From Paraspadella gotoi (taxonomy: Eukaryota; Chaetognatha): DNA of 64,000 nt. The notes beneath the pieces were generated by a model. The model was given only the letters and a program-made list of their open reading frames with translations. It did not search any database and was not told the origin of the DNA. Shown here in pieces: positions 21,461 to 32,972 of this stretch (its first letter is position 1; the number at the start of each line of letters is the position of its first letter). The DNA is taken from NCBI GenBank assembly GCA_051294375.1, contig CM119268.1, forward strand, positions 13,027,770 to 13,091,769, in the 5' to 3' direction. The translations under genes were made by a program, and so were the position numbers.

Positions 21461-22076
21461 TGTGAAAAACATATCACGTAACATATTATTATTAAGTTGA
21501 TATTAAGTAAAACTATATTATATTTATATAAAATATACTTAACATTTTACTTTTTTTTAAATTGTGTTTAAATTTAAATTATTCAATCCCATCTATTACG
21601 AAAAAGGATGAGTGAAGTGGGGTACAACCATCGGCGGACTTACCCACATTCTCGCCGATCCATTTCCCTTACCTCACCTTACTCGCTCCAACGCGCTCAG
21701 GATTTTTTGCTCACCGCCACCCTCCACTGACGGCGTGTAACTTGACACGCGCCTTCTGCCACGCGACACGTTTGCTATGTCACTCGCGGAACATCTTCCT
21801 CAACAAAGCTGCCGTCTGTCTTTCTTCCATTTTTATTGTTGTTCTCCTTTTCGCCTTCATCATTTACATCGCCTGACGAATTGTAACGGCCTGTTGTACA
21901 GGCTCATCTTCGTCTGACACGTTTCCTCTGGAACTCCAATTTAATTCGCCAACGCAATGTAATTCTAGAAAAACGTCATTTCACGAAATTTTATCAAAGT
22001 TAGACTTTAGCCCCGGCCCCGTTAAACTCAAAGAAAATTAAAATTTACAGTTATTGCCAGGATTGTTGTCGCAATA

Positions 22077-22084
22077 TTCTCTCT

Positions 22085-22174
<90 letters not shown>
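22077..22174. repeat. (CT)n microsatellite
   Basis: CT units with several CCT/TTCT interruptions. Confidence 0.95.
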
Positions 22175-22177
<3 letters not shown>

Positions 22178-22412
22178 CCTGAATCTAATTTCGTCTACCA
22201 TCTATCTCTCTTTCCCGTAAATACGCCCTCTGTCTTCAGTTAAGACGCATTTTTTTAAGTTGCTATTTCTTTTCTCCGCTTTTCTCAACGTTTCTCAATC
22301 TCTTTCTCTCCACGTTGCCCTTTTTTTTCCCTGACAAGTTTTCGCCGCGCCGTCGCCAACTTTGCGTAGGCGTTGACGAAATAAAAAAAAAGTGCATCTT
22401 GCTCGTTCTACG

Positions 22413-22504
22413 ACTCTCTCTCTCTCTCTCGCTCTCTCTCCCCTCTCTCTCATCTCTCTCCTTCTCCTCTCCTCTCCTCTCTCCTCCTCTCTCTCTCTCT
22501 CTCT
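22413..22504. repeat. CT-rich tract
   Basis: CT runs broken by GCT, CCCT and TCCT. Confidence 0.85.
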
Positions 22505-23318
22505 CTTTTGACAAGAAAAAATAATTATCTCCTTCGCGAATCGTTTGACGTAAGAACATAGAAAAAAACACCCTAAACCGGGCAAATCTGAATTCGATGT
22601 TTGTCCATGTCAAATGTCCAAATTGTCCATGTCCATGTCGAAACACGGTTTTTCTTTTGATTATTGATTCCATTGCGGAAGTGGTCTTTGTCATTGCTTT
22701 TACGTTGCCGTTTTTATTATTCAAAAGTCGACCATGAAATAAATAGTAATATATCTTTATACTTATTTATACTGATTTCTCTCGCGTATTTTTGAACGTT
22801 GCCAAGGAAATAGTGACCACGCCACAGCTCACGTCATCCAAAACTTTGTCATGGTTTCGAATAGGGAATCAAGAGAACTTTTTTCTTTGTCACACTGATT
22901 CCATTATACATTAACTTTTTCTTCTATCGTCTTTTTCTCCCATCTTTCTTTTTCCTTTTCTATCGGTTCCACGTTTTCCAGACGACGTCGCTTTTTTGGG
23001 AGATTTTTTGGGCGAAAAGAATTTGCATGGAAATGCGTTTCGACTAAACACAAGGAAGAGAATTTGAATTTCCTGATTTAGGCGAAACTGAAAACATCTT
23101 TTTTAATGTATTAATTTTTACAATTTAATTATACATTGATCCCTGAAAAGTTTAATTTCAATTCTTCACACGAGACAAATATATTTTTCGCATCCCGCCT
23201 TCGGCCGGTATTTTTATTTATTTTTTTTTTCATGAGAGCTAAAAACGAATTCAATATTTCTTAATGTTTGCCCGAAGAGAAAAGAATTAAAATCTTTCCT
23301 TTTCCATATTTACAAAGT

Positions 23319-23442
<124 letters not shown>

Positions 23443-23732
23443 GTAGTAGTAAGCGACAGTCACTCTTTGATATTCTTTCTGATCTCCTTAGGATCGTTGT
23501 CACTTTAAACTTGTTTGCCTTCACGCCCGTCGACCGCCTTTCTTTCTGACTGACATCAAAGACGAAAAAGTTTGAAATACGTACTATGATGTACTTAGAA
23601 ATACTTCAAATACGATACATTTAGCATAGCAACCTGCCACGTTTCATTAGACTAATAAGAGTCGACTTTTCACTAATTCAACATTGTTTTTTTCTTTTCT
23701 AGCAAATCTCATTCATTTTATTTCCATTTCAG

Positions 23733-24188
23733 CGCCGCCTTCGACGTCTTCGCCGCCAGCGCCGCAAAGACCGCCAACGCTTCCAGCGCCGCAAAGACCG
23801 CCAACGCTTCCAGCGCCGCAAAGACCCCCAACGCTTCCAGCGCCGCAAAGACCGCCAACGCCGCCGGCGACGACAACGAAATTGTACTTCGAAGACGACG
23901 GGAGAAAAACGAAAGCGTTAGCTACGCCGGTAACGACGAAGACAACAACGAAGAAAAAGAGAAAAAAGAGTTGGTTCGAATTCCTCGACGCGTCGTCGTT
24001 GCGGCTGCTGCAGCGACAGCTAGTGCTGCGCCGTCGTCGTCGACTTCGACAGCAATCGCGTTCTCGCCATCAGTTGCAGCAACAACATTTGCCGCGGCGG
24101 TTGATGAAGATGCGGCGGCGTCCGGAGCGACGCGGCGGTGCTGACGAGACTTTGGACTTACCCGCCAAAATTGGCGTCGACGCTGCAG
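23733..24188 (+). CDS. Gene X, exon A (Ala-rich, acidic)
   Basis: Acceptor TTTCCATTTCAG and donor CTGCAG|GTCAAT. Codon use (GCC, GAC, GTC, AAC) favours the frame starting with one leading base: AAFDVFAASAAKTANASS, then GDDNEIVLRRREKNESV, NEEKEKKELVRIPRR, poly-Ala and AAAVDEDAAASG. A TGA follows near 24140, but one base deleted there joins it to DETLDLPAKIGVDAA, open to the donor. So I read one indel error or a mutation. It ends with one spare base, matching exon B. The product is low-complexity and probably disordered; function unknown. Confidence 0.5.
23759..23866. repeat. 27-bp coding minisatellite in exon A
   Basis: Four tandem units of GCGCCGCAAAGACCGCCAAC plus CGCTTCCA-type ends. In the favoured frame each unit gives SSAAKTANA-like residues; in another it gives PAPQRPPTL. 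Confidence 0.85.
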
Positions 24189-25148
24189 GTCAATAATTTT
24201 ATACAATCTGATTGTAGTTTTTGTTGTTGTAGTTAAAATCTAGAATTTTAGTTCAGAAAAATATATACAGAAGACAGTCCGAAGACCGAGATAAGATAAC
24301 TTATTTATTGAATAGATAGTTATTAACTATTAGTTATTAACTATTAGTTAATGTACAAATTATCTCAGGTAAATATACTCGGCTGAATCCGTGTACTAGG
24401 TTTCGAGTACAACAGAATAGCAAGAGAAATCATGATAAATCTTCGTCTCAAGCTCGCGTCTCTTTAATCAGTGTTTTTCCCTTTTGTTTATGTTTTTGTT
24501 TTCGTCTCTCGAAACTCGAAAGTCAAAACAGCGACGCCCTGGGGGAAAAACTCAATCCCATCGCGCCGCGATGACAAAACGACACCCATATTTCTAATGT
24601 TTCCTTTCTGTCGCTTCTCCAGTTTTCTCTCTATTTTTTATCTCTCATAATCTCTTTTCCATCTGCGCCGCCACCCTCCATCTCCGCCCCCCATCTGTGG
24701 CCCCCATCTCCGCCCCCCATTTGTGCTCCTCGCTCTAATCTTCGATTTCTATTCTGTGCAAAGGTGGGCGGAGGAGGAGGGGAGGTAGGAGGGAGAAGGG
24801 GAAGGGGAAGGGAGAGAATATAAGAATGGAAACTCAACTCAAGTATGAAGAAGTAAGTAAGTAAAAAAGTAAGGTAAAAAATGAAAATTGAAAAAATAAA
24901 ATAGGGAGGGGGAAAAAAAAGTTGAGGCTAACAAAGTGGGAAAGGGTTTGACTGTGAATTTTTGGTAGTAGGATTAAAGAAGGGGAGAGTTTGCAACGGT
25001 GGCTGTGATTGTGAAGGAAAAAAAAACAATAATGGTTCTTTCTTTTCTTTCTTTTTTAATTTTTCTCTTTCTCCTTTTTTTTCTCGACCATTTTTCACCT
25101 CATTCTATTTTTTTTCTTCTTTTTTTGTAGATCCACATACAGATCCAC

Positions 25149-25154
<6 letters not shown>

Positions 25155-25222
<68 letters not shown>
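25155..25222. repeat. (CT)n microsatellite
   Basis: About 33 CT units. Confidence 0.95.
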
Positions 25223-25224
<2 letters not shown>

Positions 25225-25431
25225 CAATTCAAAATGTAAACATTTTTCCATCCCGTCTCCAGATTTCCAGTGTCCCTTAACTTATTTCCTTTCGATCCTC
25301 TATGATTTCATCCAGAGTCCAACGACTTCATGCCATCGCAAGTCCTTCGCCAATTTGATCGTTCGATCCACCGATTTCGAGAAGGGTGAAATTCAATTGC
25401 GGTGTTGGTTACCCTCGATCCTTCCACACTT

Positions 25432-25919
25432 NNNNNNNNNNNNNNNNNNNNNNNNNNNNNNNNNNNNNNNNNNNNNNNNNNNNNNNNNNNNNNNNNNNNN
25501 NNNNNNNNNNNNNNNNNNNNNNNNNNNNNNNNNNNNNNNNNNNNNNNNNNNNNNNNNNNNNNNNNNNNNNNNNNNNNNNNNNNNNNNNNNNNNNNNNNNN
25601 NNNNNNNNNNNNNNNNNNNNNNNNNNNNNNNNNNNNNNNNNNNNNNNNNNNNNNNNNNNNNNNNNNNNNNNNNNNNNNNNNNNNNNNNNNNNNNNNNNNN
25701 NNNNNNNNNNNNNNNNNNNNNNNNNNNNNNNNNNNNNNNNNNNNNNNNNNNNNNNNNNNNNNNNNNNNNNNNNNNNNNNNNNNNNNNNNNNNNNNNNNNN
25801 NNNNNNNNNNNNNNNNNNNNNNNNNNNNNNNNNNNNNNNNNNNNNNNNNNNNNNNNNNNNNNNNNNNNNNNNNNNNNNNNNNNNNNNNNNNNNNNNNNNN
25901 NNNNNNNNNNNNNNNNNNN
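25432..25919. other. Assembly gap, 488 N
   Basis: Run of N. Confidence 1.
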
Positions 25920-26287
25920 CCCCACTTTCTTATTCGCCACTCAATCTTCAATGATGACTGTCGTGTCCATTGAGTTGCGTGACATTAATATATCGTCTTT
26001 CAAATTTGTCATCGTCTCTCCAATTTCCCATCTCTTGATTCTCACATTTCTCATTTTATCTCACATTTCACCTCACATCTTATATCAGTTAAAAAACGGG
26101 TCCATCCTCCCGACCCCTAACCTCTTTTCCCTTCCAGACCCCGAAAAGTGAGTCGATCACATCGAAGATCACGACGTCGACTTCGTTAATCATCACAAAT
26201 GGAGTTTGACTCTGGTTTATCTCGCGGTCCGCCTCAGATTCCGGGGCCATCGGGGCTGGAGCGATAAGAGGCTGGAGCGAACGAGGC

Positions 26288-26869
26288 NNNNNNNNNNNNN
26301 NNNNNNNNNNNNNNNNNNNNNNNNNNNNNNNNNNNNNNNNNNNNNNNNNNNNNNNNNNNNNNNNNNNNNNNNNNNNNNNNNNNNNNNNNNNNNNNNNNNN
26401 NNNNNNNNNNNNNNNNNNNNNNNNNNNNNNNNNNNNNNNNNNNNNNNNNNNNNNNNNNNNNNNNNNNNNNNNNNNNNNNNNNNNNNNNNNNNNNNNNNNN
26501 NNNNNNNNNNNNNNNNNNNNNNNNNNNNNNNNNNNNNNNNNNNNNNNNNNNNNNNNNNNNNNNNNNNNNNNNNNNNNNNNNNNNNNNNNNNNNNNNNNNN
26601 NNNNNNNNNNNNNNNNNNNNNNNNNNNNNNNNNNNNNNNNNNNNNNNNNNNNNNNNNNNNNNNNNNNNNNNNNNNNNNNNNNNNNNNNNNNNNNNNNNNN
26701 NNNNNNNNNNNNNNNNNNNNNNNNNNNNNNNNNNNNNNNNNNNNNNNNNNNNNNNNNNNNNNNNNNNNNNNNNNNNNNNNNNNNNNNNNNNNNNNNNNNN
26801 NNNNNNNNNNNNNNNNNNNNNNNNNNNNNNNNNNNNNNNNNNNNNNNNNNNNNNNNNNNNNNNNNNNNN
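26288..26869. other. Assembly gap, 582 N
   Basis: Run of N. Confidence 1.
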
Positions 26870-27496
26870 AAAAAAAAAAATCTAAATCCCAGATTCTAAA
26901 TCTTCTTCCATCCCGAAAAAACTCGGGGTGGAGAACAACATTTGGGAGAAATTGCTTCTCCTTTTCCTCTCAGAATGACGATCATAAAAATCGAGTTTGA
27001 AGATCATAAATCGGGAGAAAAACAATTTTTACGTCGGATTTTTAAAGAAGTCGAAAATGTAGTTCTAAAAATGTATTGAATGTAACGGAGCTATTTAAAA
27101 TATGGTTTAGAATTATATCTTCTTCGGTTGCAACCGGAATGAGTCCGGTCATAGTAATAATGAATTAATGACATTCTATGAAAGATGATTAAGTTTAAAA
27201 AGTTTTAAACATCAGATCTGGTTAAAAAAAAAATTTAAACTTTGAACCCCCTACTATTTCGCTTGTTTGTCGCCCTATTAATCAAAACTTAGGTTCATTC
27301 GAAAGCCAAAACAAAGATCTTTCATTCGAGACAATGCCAAGTTTTTTAGGCGAATTATATTAGAATCTGTGATAACATAGAAAAAAGAATCAAAATTTTG
27401 AGCGTTTTTTTGCTCATTGGTGTATTTAAGTTAAAAAAAGAAAAAGATAAAAAAAAAAAAGAAACTATGATTCGCTCTGCTTTTTATTTTTTTCAG

Positions 27497-27819
27497 TCGC
27501 CGTTGACTCCGACGACGCCGTCGAGGACGACGAAGGCGACGACGACGGCGACGACGGCAACGCCCTCTCGGTCCGTCGCGCCGGCGCCAACAAAGCAAAA
27601 GGCCGCGACAACAAAAGCCAAAACAACAACGACCGGAAACCTAAAGGTGACGTCAGTGCTCACAACAACAACCACAACAACGACAACGGGCGACAAAAAA
27701 CACAAAAGCCACAACAAAAAAGAGGAAAATCGGATTTTCACTCGGATACGTCATTTGACGACGACGACGACGACGACGACGAAAACGACGATTTAAGGCT
27801 GAAGGCGAGAGCTTCTCAG
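27497..27819 (+). CDS. Gene X, exon B (Asp/Asn-rich)
   Basis: Acceptor TTTTTTTCAG, donor CTCAG|GTTCGA. Two leading bases plus 107 uninterrupted codons, mostly ending in C: AVDSDDAVEDDEGDDDGDD, then RRAGANKAKGRDNK, an Asn/His run, QKPQQKRGKSDFHS, eight Asp and DLRLKARASQ. Start phase fits exon A; end is phase 0 and fits the small exon at 27891. A parallel Thr-rich frame is open too, but codon bias and acidic neighbours favour this one. Highly charged and disordered; no family recognised. Confidence 0.55.
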
Positions 27820-27890
27820 GTTCGATAAAGATGAAGGAATAAGGAATTACGTCAAACGCCCAGAAAATCATTATCTTTTCTCAACATCAG

Positions 27891-27943
27891 TTCGACTCTG
27901 ATTTATGCGCCAAGAATTATACCAGAGATTCTGTTACTATCAA
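27891..27943 (+). CDS. Gene X, small exon
   Basis: Acceptor TTTTCTCAACATCAG and strong donor GTACGTAA enclose 53 nt reading FDSDLCAKNYTRDSVTI in phase 0, following exon B in phase. It ends with two spare bases, which does not fit the next candidate exons unless there is an indel. Confidence 0.42.
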
Positions 27944-28035
27944 GTACGTAATCTCTTGAAAATGATATTTAATAATGTTATGAATGAAAAAAAAAAGTAA
28001 AGAGAAATAAAAAAATCGACGGCTTGACAATATAG

Positions 28036-28140
28036 TCATCGCCGGAGACGTTTCGCATCCAGAAAGCAGCAACGCGGCGTCGGCGGCTGAGAGGCTGCTG
28101 CTGAAACTGCAGCAGCAGCCCATCGCTTCATCTTCTAAAG
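28036..28140 (+). CDS. Gene X, candidate exon (Ser/Ala/Gln-rich helix)
   Basis: AG acceptor ATATAG; frame with two leading bases reads IAGDVSHPESSNAASAAERL and continues LLLKLQQQPIASSSK. The AERLLLKLQQQ stretch is a plausible amphipathic helix. No GT donor follows AAAG at 28140 (the next bases are GGCGAGG, possibly a GC donor), and the frame would run to TAG near 28253. Confidence 0.33.
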
Positions 28141-28678
28141 GGCGAGGCCTCTATCCTTTTCTTCTCGACCTGAATACTTACCACATTTTTTCTTTCCCCC
28201 TTCTTCCCGCTTTACATCATCTTCCTCTTCATCCGAGTCTCCTTTCCTTCTAGGTGCGAATCCCGGATGTAATTGCTTCACAATGGCTTCCACTCAGTAA
28301 TTGGCTCCGCAGTTATTGACACCAACTGTCGATTCGATCCATTCACTTTAACTTCATTTGAAAGAAGATGTAGGCCTTTGTCTAAATAAGTTGAATAATG
28401 AATACATTTACTGGTATTAAAATATGAATTACTTTTGGTTATGATATTCCAAAAAGGTGTAAAGAACTAAGTATCATAGCGTATGTAATAATTTTGATAT
28501 TTATATATTCATAGACCGAGAAGGAATTGTAGCGAAAGAGGTGAACATAAAAACGTTTTTAAAAGGGAAAAAAAAGAAAAAAAAGATTAAAAAGAAAAGA
28601 GAAGCTTAGGAAAAAAAGGGAAAGAAGGAAAGAGAAGAAACTGTTGACGAAGAAAAAAGGTTTTAAAGATTTAGGTTA

Positions 28679-28682
<4 letters not shown>

Positions 28683-28776
<94 letters not shown>

Positions 28777-28778
28777 AA
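28683..28778. repeat. (GA)n microsatellite
   Basis: About 47 GA units with one GGA interruption. Confidence 0.95.
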
Positions 28779-29084
28779 GAATAAGACCGGGAGAGAGATA
28801 ATATTTTCTTTTCTAAATCGAAGAAAAACGTAAAATTGATTTGTCTCTAATTTTACAGAAATCGAAAACAAATAAACTGAAACAAAAATTTTCTAGTAAA
28901 TAGATATTAATAAGACGATAATTATATTTTGTAAACTGTTTTTGAATTAAAATAAAAAAAGGTAAACATAACAAAAAAGGAAGGAAAAAAGAGGAAAAAA
29001 GGAAAAAAGGAAAAAAAGGAGGAAGAAGACGACGAAGGTTAGAAAGCGAAGGGAAATTAAGGAGCAGAGTCTCTTGCTCGAGGT

Positions 29085-29325
29085 GAAATAGAAGAAGAAG
29101 AAGAAAAAGAAGAAGAAAAAGAAGAAGAAATAAAAATAGAAAAAGAAGATCAAGGATTTGCAGCCAAAATCTGATAAGAAAAAAATAAAGAAAAACGAAG
29201 AAAAAGAAATAGACAAAGAAAAAGAAAAAGAAGGAGAAAAAGAAAAAGAAAGGGAAAAAGAAAAAGAAAAAGAAAAAGAAAAAGAAAAAGAAATAGAAAT
29301 AGAAATAGAAAAAGGAAAAGACGAT
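29085..29325. repeat. (GAA)n and (AAAGAA)n tracts with a flanking direct repeat
   Basis: Purine-only repeats. GATCAAGGATT and CAGCCAAAATCTGA occur at both 29147 and 29323, so the block between was probably duplicated. Confidence 0.85.
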
Positions 29326-30333
29326 CAAGGATTCTCAGCCAAAATCTGAAAAAAAACGAAGATGACGACGACAAAAACAAATACAACTCGAGCCACATTA
29401 ACGGTGAAGAAACAAACGTCATAGCGACGAACACGAAGAAAACGAATACACTGCGACGCAATAAAAAAGATACTCTAGGTAGCTTTAAATATACCACAAT
29501 TTCTTTTTTAATTTTGGGAAAATATATATGAAAAGAATAGCTCTTTTAAAGAGCTATCCATTGGTGCAAGAAAGATTTGAATAAGTACTGGCAGTAGAAT
29601 ATTGCAAGACTTTAAAGTTTAAAAATGGAATTGAGAAAAAATAATTTCCAAAGGTTAGTACTGATGACATTTCTTTTTCTGACTGATGTTTACAATATAG
29701 AATTAACAAAATCATAATGGAATTAAACATATAAAAGGGATGGCAATAAATTTATATTACTTTTTTATAAAAATATTTTTTAATTGCTGCCAAATATGGC
29801 ATTTTAATTTTTTTAATTATCTCAAAATCAAAACATAATTTTATGATATTGAAATTTGAAATTAACTTTGGGTAAGTTATCACTCAACTGCTTTTTCTTT
29901 ATTTTTAAAAGATTGTTTCTCTATATAGTTTCCTTACTTATTTTTAATATGATTTAGGTTGAAAATAGTTGACACCTATCCTTACAGATATTTGAGGCTG
30001 AATTTGTTCAGCAAATTTCATATTATAAATATATATAATAAGGAAAAGTTAGTGACTCTTCTTGATTAAAATTAATCGCTTTATCTTTCAATAAGCTTTG
30101 TTTTATGTTTCTATATCTCAGTAAGTTTCATCCATCCAATATAGTTTTTTTTCGGTGTGAAAGAAGTGTCTTCTTTTTTTTGGGCCGCAGTGTACGTCAG
30201 AGATGACGACAAAAAGGTCGATCTCGAAAACAACTGAAAGGAAAACAACAACGACAACCGAAACGGAGACAACAACAACAACAACAACGGAAACGTCGCC
30301 AACTGAATCTTATCGGGTTTTTGTTGATTTCAG

Positions 30334-30659
30334 GGTTCGTTGCTTCGCCGTCGGAAGGCGGCGCCGCGCATGTAAACAAAAGCGCAAAGTACGACGCCGA
30401 AGCCAACTCAGAGACGCTTGGTGGCGTTGAAGCGGCTCCGGGCGCGCCGGTCGACCCTGGCTCTGATGGAATTGAAAAAAAAGCTGAAACCGCCCACGAC
30501 GACGAGGTCGAGTTTGCCCGCATTGATGACAGCGTCGACGCCGCCAACGTTGTCGCCATTCGCGCCGCAGACATCGACGACGCCATCGCTTCCACCGACG
30601 ACGATTCCAAAGCCGAATTGACGAGCGAAGCGACTTCCGCCGGCGACGAAGACGAAAAG
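30334..30659 (+). CDS. Gene X, exon D (Ala/Asp-rich)
   Basis: Acceptor TTGTTGATTTCAG, donor GAAAAG|GTCATT. Two leading bases plus 108 open codons with strong C-ending bias: FVASPSEGGAAHVNKSAKY, GVEAAPGAPVDPGSDGIEKK, AHDDEVEFARIDDSVDAAN, DIDDAIASTDDDSKAELTS, SAGDEDEK. Ends in phase 0 and joins exon E in phase. Acidic, disordered, no domain recognised. Among the most convincing exons of this gene. Confidence 0.55.
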
Positions 30660-30995
30660 GTCATTTCGAAAAGAATATCGAATCAAAATAAACAAAAGGC
30701 AAAAGAATTGAAAAGGAAAACAATGGAGGAAAGAGAGAAAAGAAAAAGAAAGATTTGGAAAAGGAAAGGAAAAGCGAACGATCGGGAGGAGGGAGGAAGA
30801 GGAAGAGGCAAATGTTAAGGATGTGAAGTTAAATACGACGTCATTGAAGTTAAAAATGACGACAATGAAGTCAAACGAGACGATAACGATCTCAAACGTG
30901 GTTCCAATTAAATTTGACGCTAATTATGTCAAACGTGACTCTATTTCAAAACGTCAACAATAATGCCTTTAAAATCTATTGTGACGTCGCTACAG

Positions 30996-31509
30996 ATAAC
31001 CGAGACGCCGCCACGAACGATCGCCGCGCCATCCGCGACGAATTCGAAGTCAACGCTCTTATCGATTTCCGAGAAAAACTCACTTCCGAATAAAAAAAGA
31101 GCAAAAATCGAGGGCGACGAAAATCCGCGGGTCGATAAAACCGGCGTCGTCGGCTTCCACGTCGACGGCGTCGTTTCTTCGGCTGCCGGCGCCGCGGCGT
31201 CTACCTTTCTTATCGATTCAGCGGCTTCTTCTTTTTCTACTTCTTCTTCTTCCTCCTCCTCCTCCTCCTCCTCCTCCTCCTCCTCCAGGGTGATGTCGTT
31301 CGACGGCGCGACGCCCTCTAACGACGCCGATTCTTCCAAAGACGGGGTCGTAACCGCGATCTCCACGCCCACCGTCTTAGCGATGGCGACGTCATCCTCT
31401 GCCGGCGTCGATCGCGCGAACTCTACTGGCGGAAAACCCTCTTGCGGGGAAAAAACGAAACGAAAAACTCTTTCGTTGACTTTCGAACAATTGAGCAACG
31501 TGTTCGATG
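30996..31509 (+). CDS. Gene X, exon E (truncated by a gap)
   Basis: Acceptor GTCGCTACAG. Phase 0 frame is open for 171 codons to the 25-N gap: ITETPPRTIAAPSATNSKST, NKKRAKIEGDENPRVDKTGV, VDGVVSSAAGAAAST, a run of about 15 Ser, VMSFDGATPSNDADSSKDG and KTKRKTLSLTFEQLSNVFD. Basic KKRAKIE could be a nuclear-localisation signal; LTFEQLSNVFD is the only segment that looks folded. The minus strand is also open (poly-Glu), but lacks splice support. Gene continues into the gap. Confidence 0.52.
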
Positions 31510-31534
31510 NNNNNNNNNNNNNNNNNNNNNNNNN
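31510..31534. other. Assembly gap, 25 N
   Basis: Exactly 25 N; cuts exon E and marks the outer edge of block A. Confidence 1.
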
Positions 31535-32256
31535 ATGGCGAATTATGAAATATGAAATTAGATAAGCATAAATTGTGACGAGAGTTGATCAGGAACATTA
31601 TAACAGGGTGATATATCTGTAAGAGAATGGTTAGTAGTCATCTCAATGAAAGGAAGCCATAAAATTTGACAGAAAGCGACGGAGTGAGCAAGAGTTTTCT
31701 AGAAAGGCCAGCAGGTCTCGTTCAAGCAGAAACTGAAGTCTTGTGGAAAAAAAGGAAGTTGGTCTGATGTGGATTATAAAGTTGGAAATCGAAGCAGGTT
31801 GGCTGATGCCACTGGCCGTCTAATAGGCAATCAGTAGCTGAAGCGAAGTCTTCTAGATTCAGTCGTGTTCCTTGGAGCCAGATGGCATGTTTTGTTTGCC
31901 CAACTCGGCCAGGCGGTTGAGTTTTATGACAAACGAGACGAGAATCACGTTGGCCCAATTTTGGTGCTTTTGCAGGAAATCGCCAGCGGAGGAGGAAGGA
32001 AGAATGAAAAAAGGGAGGGATGAGATAAGGAGAAAAAAGAAGAGGAAAAGAAGAAGGGATGAAGGAGGAAGTAATGGAAAGAAAGTATAGAAAGGAAGAT
32101 GGGAAGAGAGGAGAGAAAAAAGTTAATTGAACTAAGTGAGAAAAAATTATAAGTGAAACAAAAAAAGGAAAGGAAGAAAGAAGAAAGAAAAAAATTAAAG
32201 CGGAAGTAAGAGTGAAAGGAATAATTAAAAAGAAAAAGGGAAATAAAAAAAGAGAC

Positions 32257-32265
<9 letters not shown>

Positions 32266-32330
<65 letters not shown>
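32266..32330. repeat. (GA)n microsatellite in block A
   Basis: About 32 GA units; the counterpart is the CT tract at 41106-41165. Confidence 0.95.
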
Positions 32331-32333
<3 letters not shown>

Positions 32334-32972
32334 AGACACCCTATTTCATGATTCTTTTTACAATCCATTTGGTCTTGTTGATCTTGCTCACATTCTGCGA
32401 GTCTAGGCCGCATAAATCTTGAACCATTAACCCCGCCGCTTCGAACCGGATTCGCCACAACCCCATCCCGCCCTCCGGCGAACCCCGATCACAGTTCGCC
32501 GGCATTCACTGCGAGAAAAGGGGCTGTGGAGAGGGGGGTAGAAGGGAGAGGGGGGGACAATCGAAACGAGGCCGGGAGCAGCAGCAACATTAACGGAATA
32601 CATTAGTAGTAATCACCGTCAGTTACAATGATGGCGGCTGTGATGGCATCGACCTAGAGGGAGTTCGCGTCTCAAAGGTCTTCTCACTTCTGGATTCCTC
32701 TTCTTTTCTTTTTTTTTTTTTCTTTTCTTTTATCTTTTCTCCTTTCATTGTCTTCTTTTCTCTTTTTCTTTTCATTCTCAGCCTTTCTCTTTCTTGTACC
32801 CTATTCTTTTCTCAATATATTTTCTTCTTTCGTTTTTTTGTTTCTTCTCTTTTCTATTTTTTTTTATAATTTTTATTCCTTTTTAGTTGCGTTTTTCTTG
32901 TCAGAGATGTAAGATTTTACTACAAGTTTGTTGTACGTAATTTTCATACTTATATAATTACGGAACACGAAC

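Larger units (their letters stand above)
24189..27496. other. Probable intron of gene X, with two long gaps
   Basis: Contains a C-rich CCATCTCCGCCCCCC repeat (24660-24720), a CT tract, the two N gaps and no convincing exon. A TTCCCTTCCAG acceptor near 26137 leads to no usable frame. Confidence 0.4.
28141..30333. other. Probable intron of gene X
   Basis: A GA tract, GAAA-type tracts and AT-rich DNA. Just before exon D (30197-30310) an Asn/Asp-rich frame (YVRDDDKKVDLENN, then NNNDNRNGDNN) resembles exon B but has two in-frame TGA codons; it may be a decayed or mis-sequenced exon. Confidence 0.4.

Noticed and set aside
25308-27000. Frames spanning the N gaps
   Set aside because: They are open only because N is not read as stop.
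28813-29497. Minus-strand Phe/Leu-rich frames resembling membrane proteins
   Set aside because: Complement of GAAA and AAAGAA repeats; not a real hydrophobic protein.
30941-31498. Minus-strand frame with poly-Glu opposite gene X exon E
   Set aside because: Plus strand has a proper acceptor and phase continuity with exon D; the poly-Glu is the complement of the poly-Ser run.
31860-32010. Minus-strand frame (TKHAIWLQGTRLNLEDFASA) as a transposon or conserved protein
   Set aside because: The other two copies carry frame-breaking indels, no motif is recognised, and the frame merges into low-complexity sequence.
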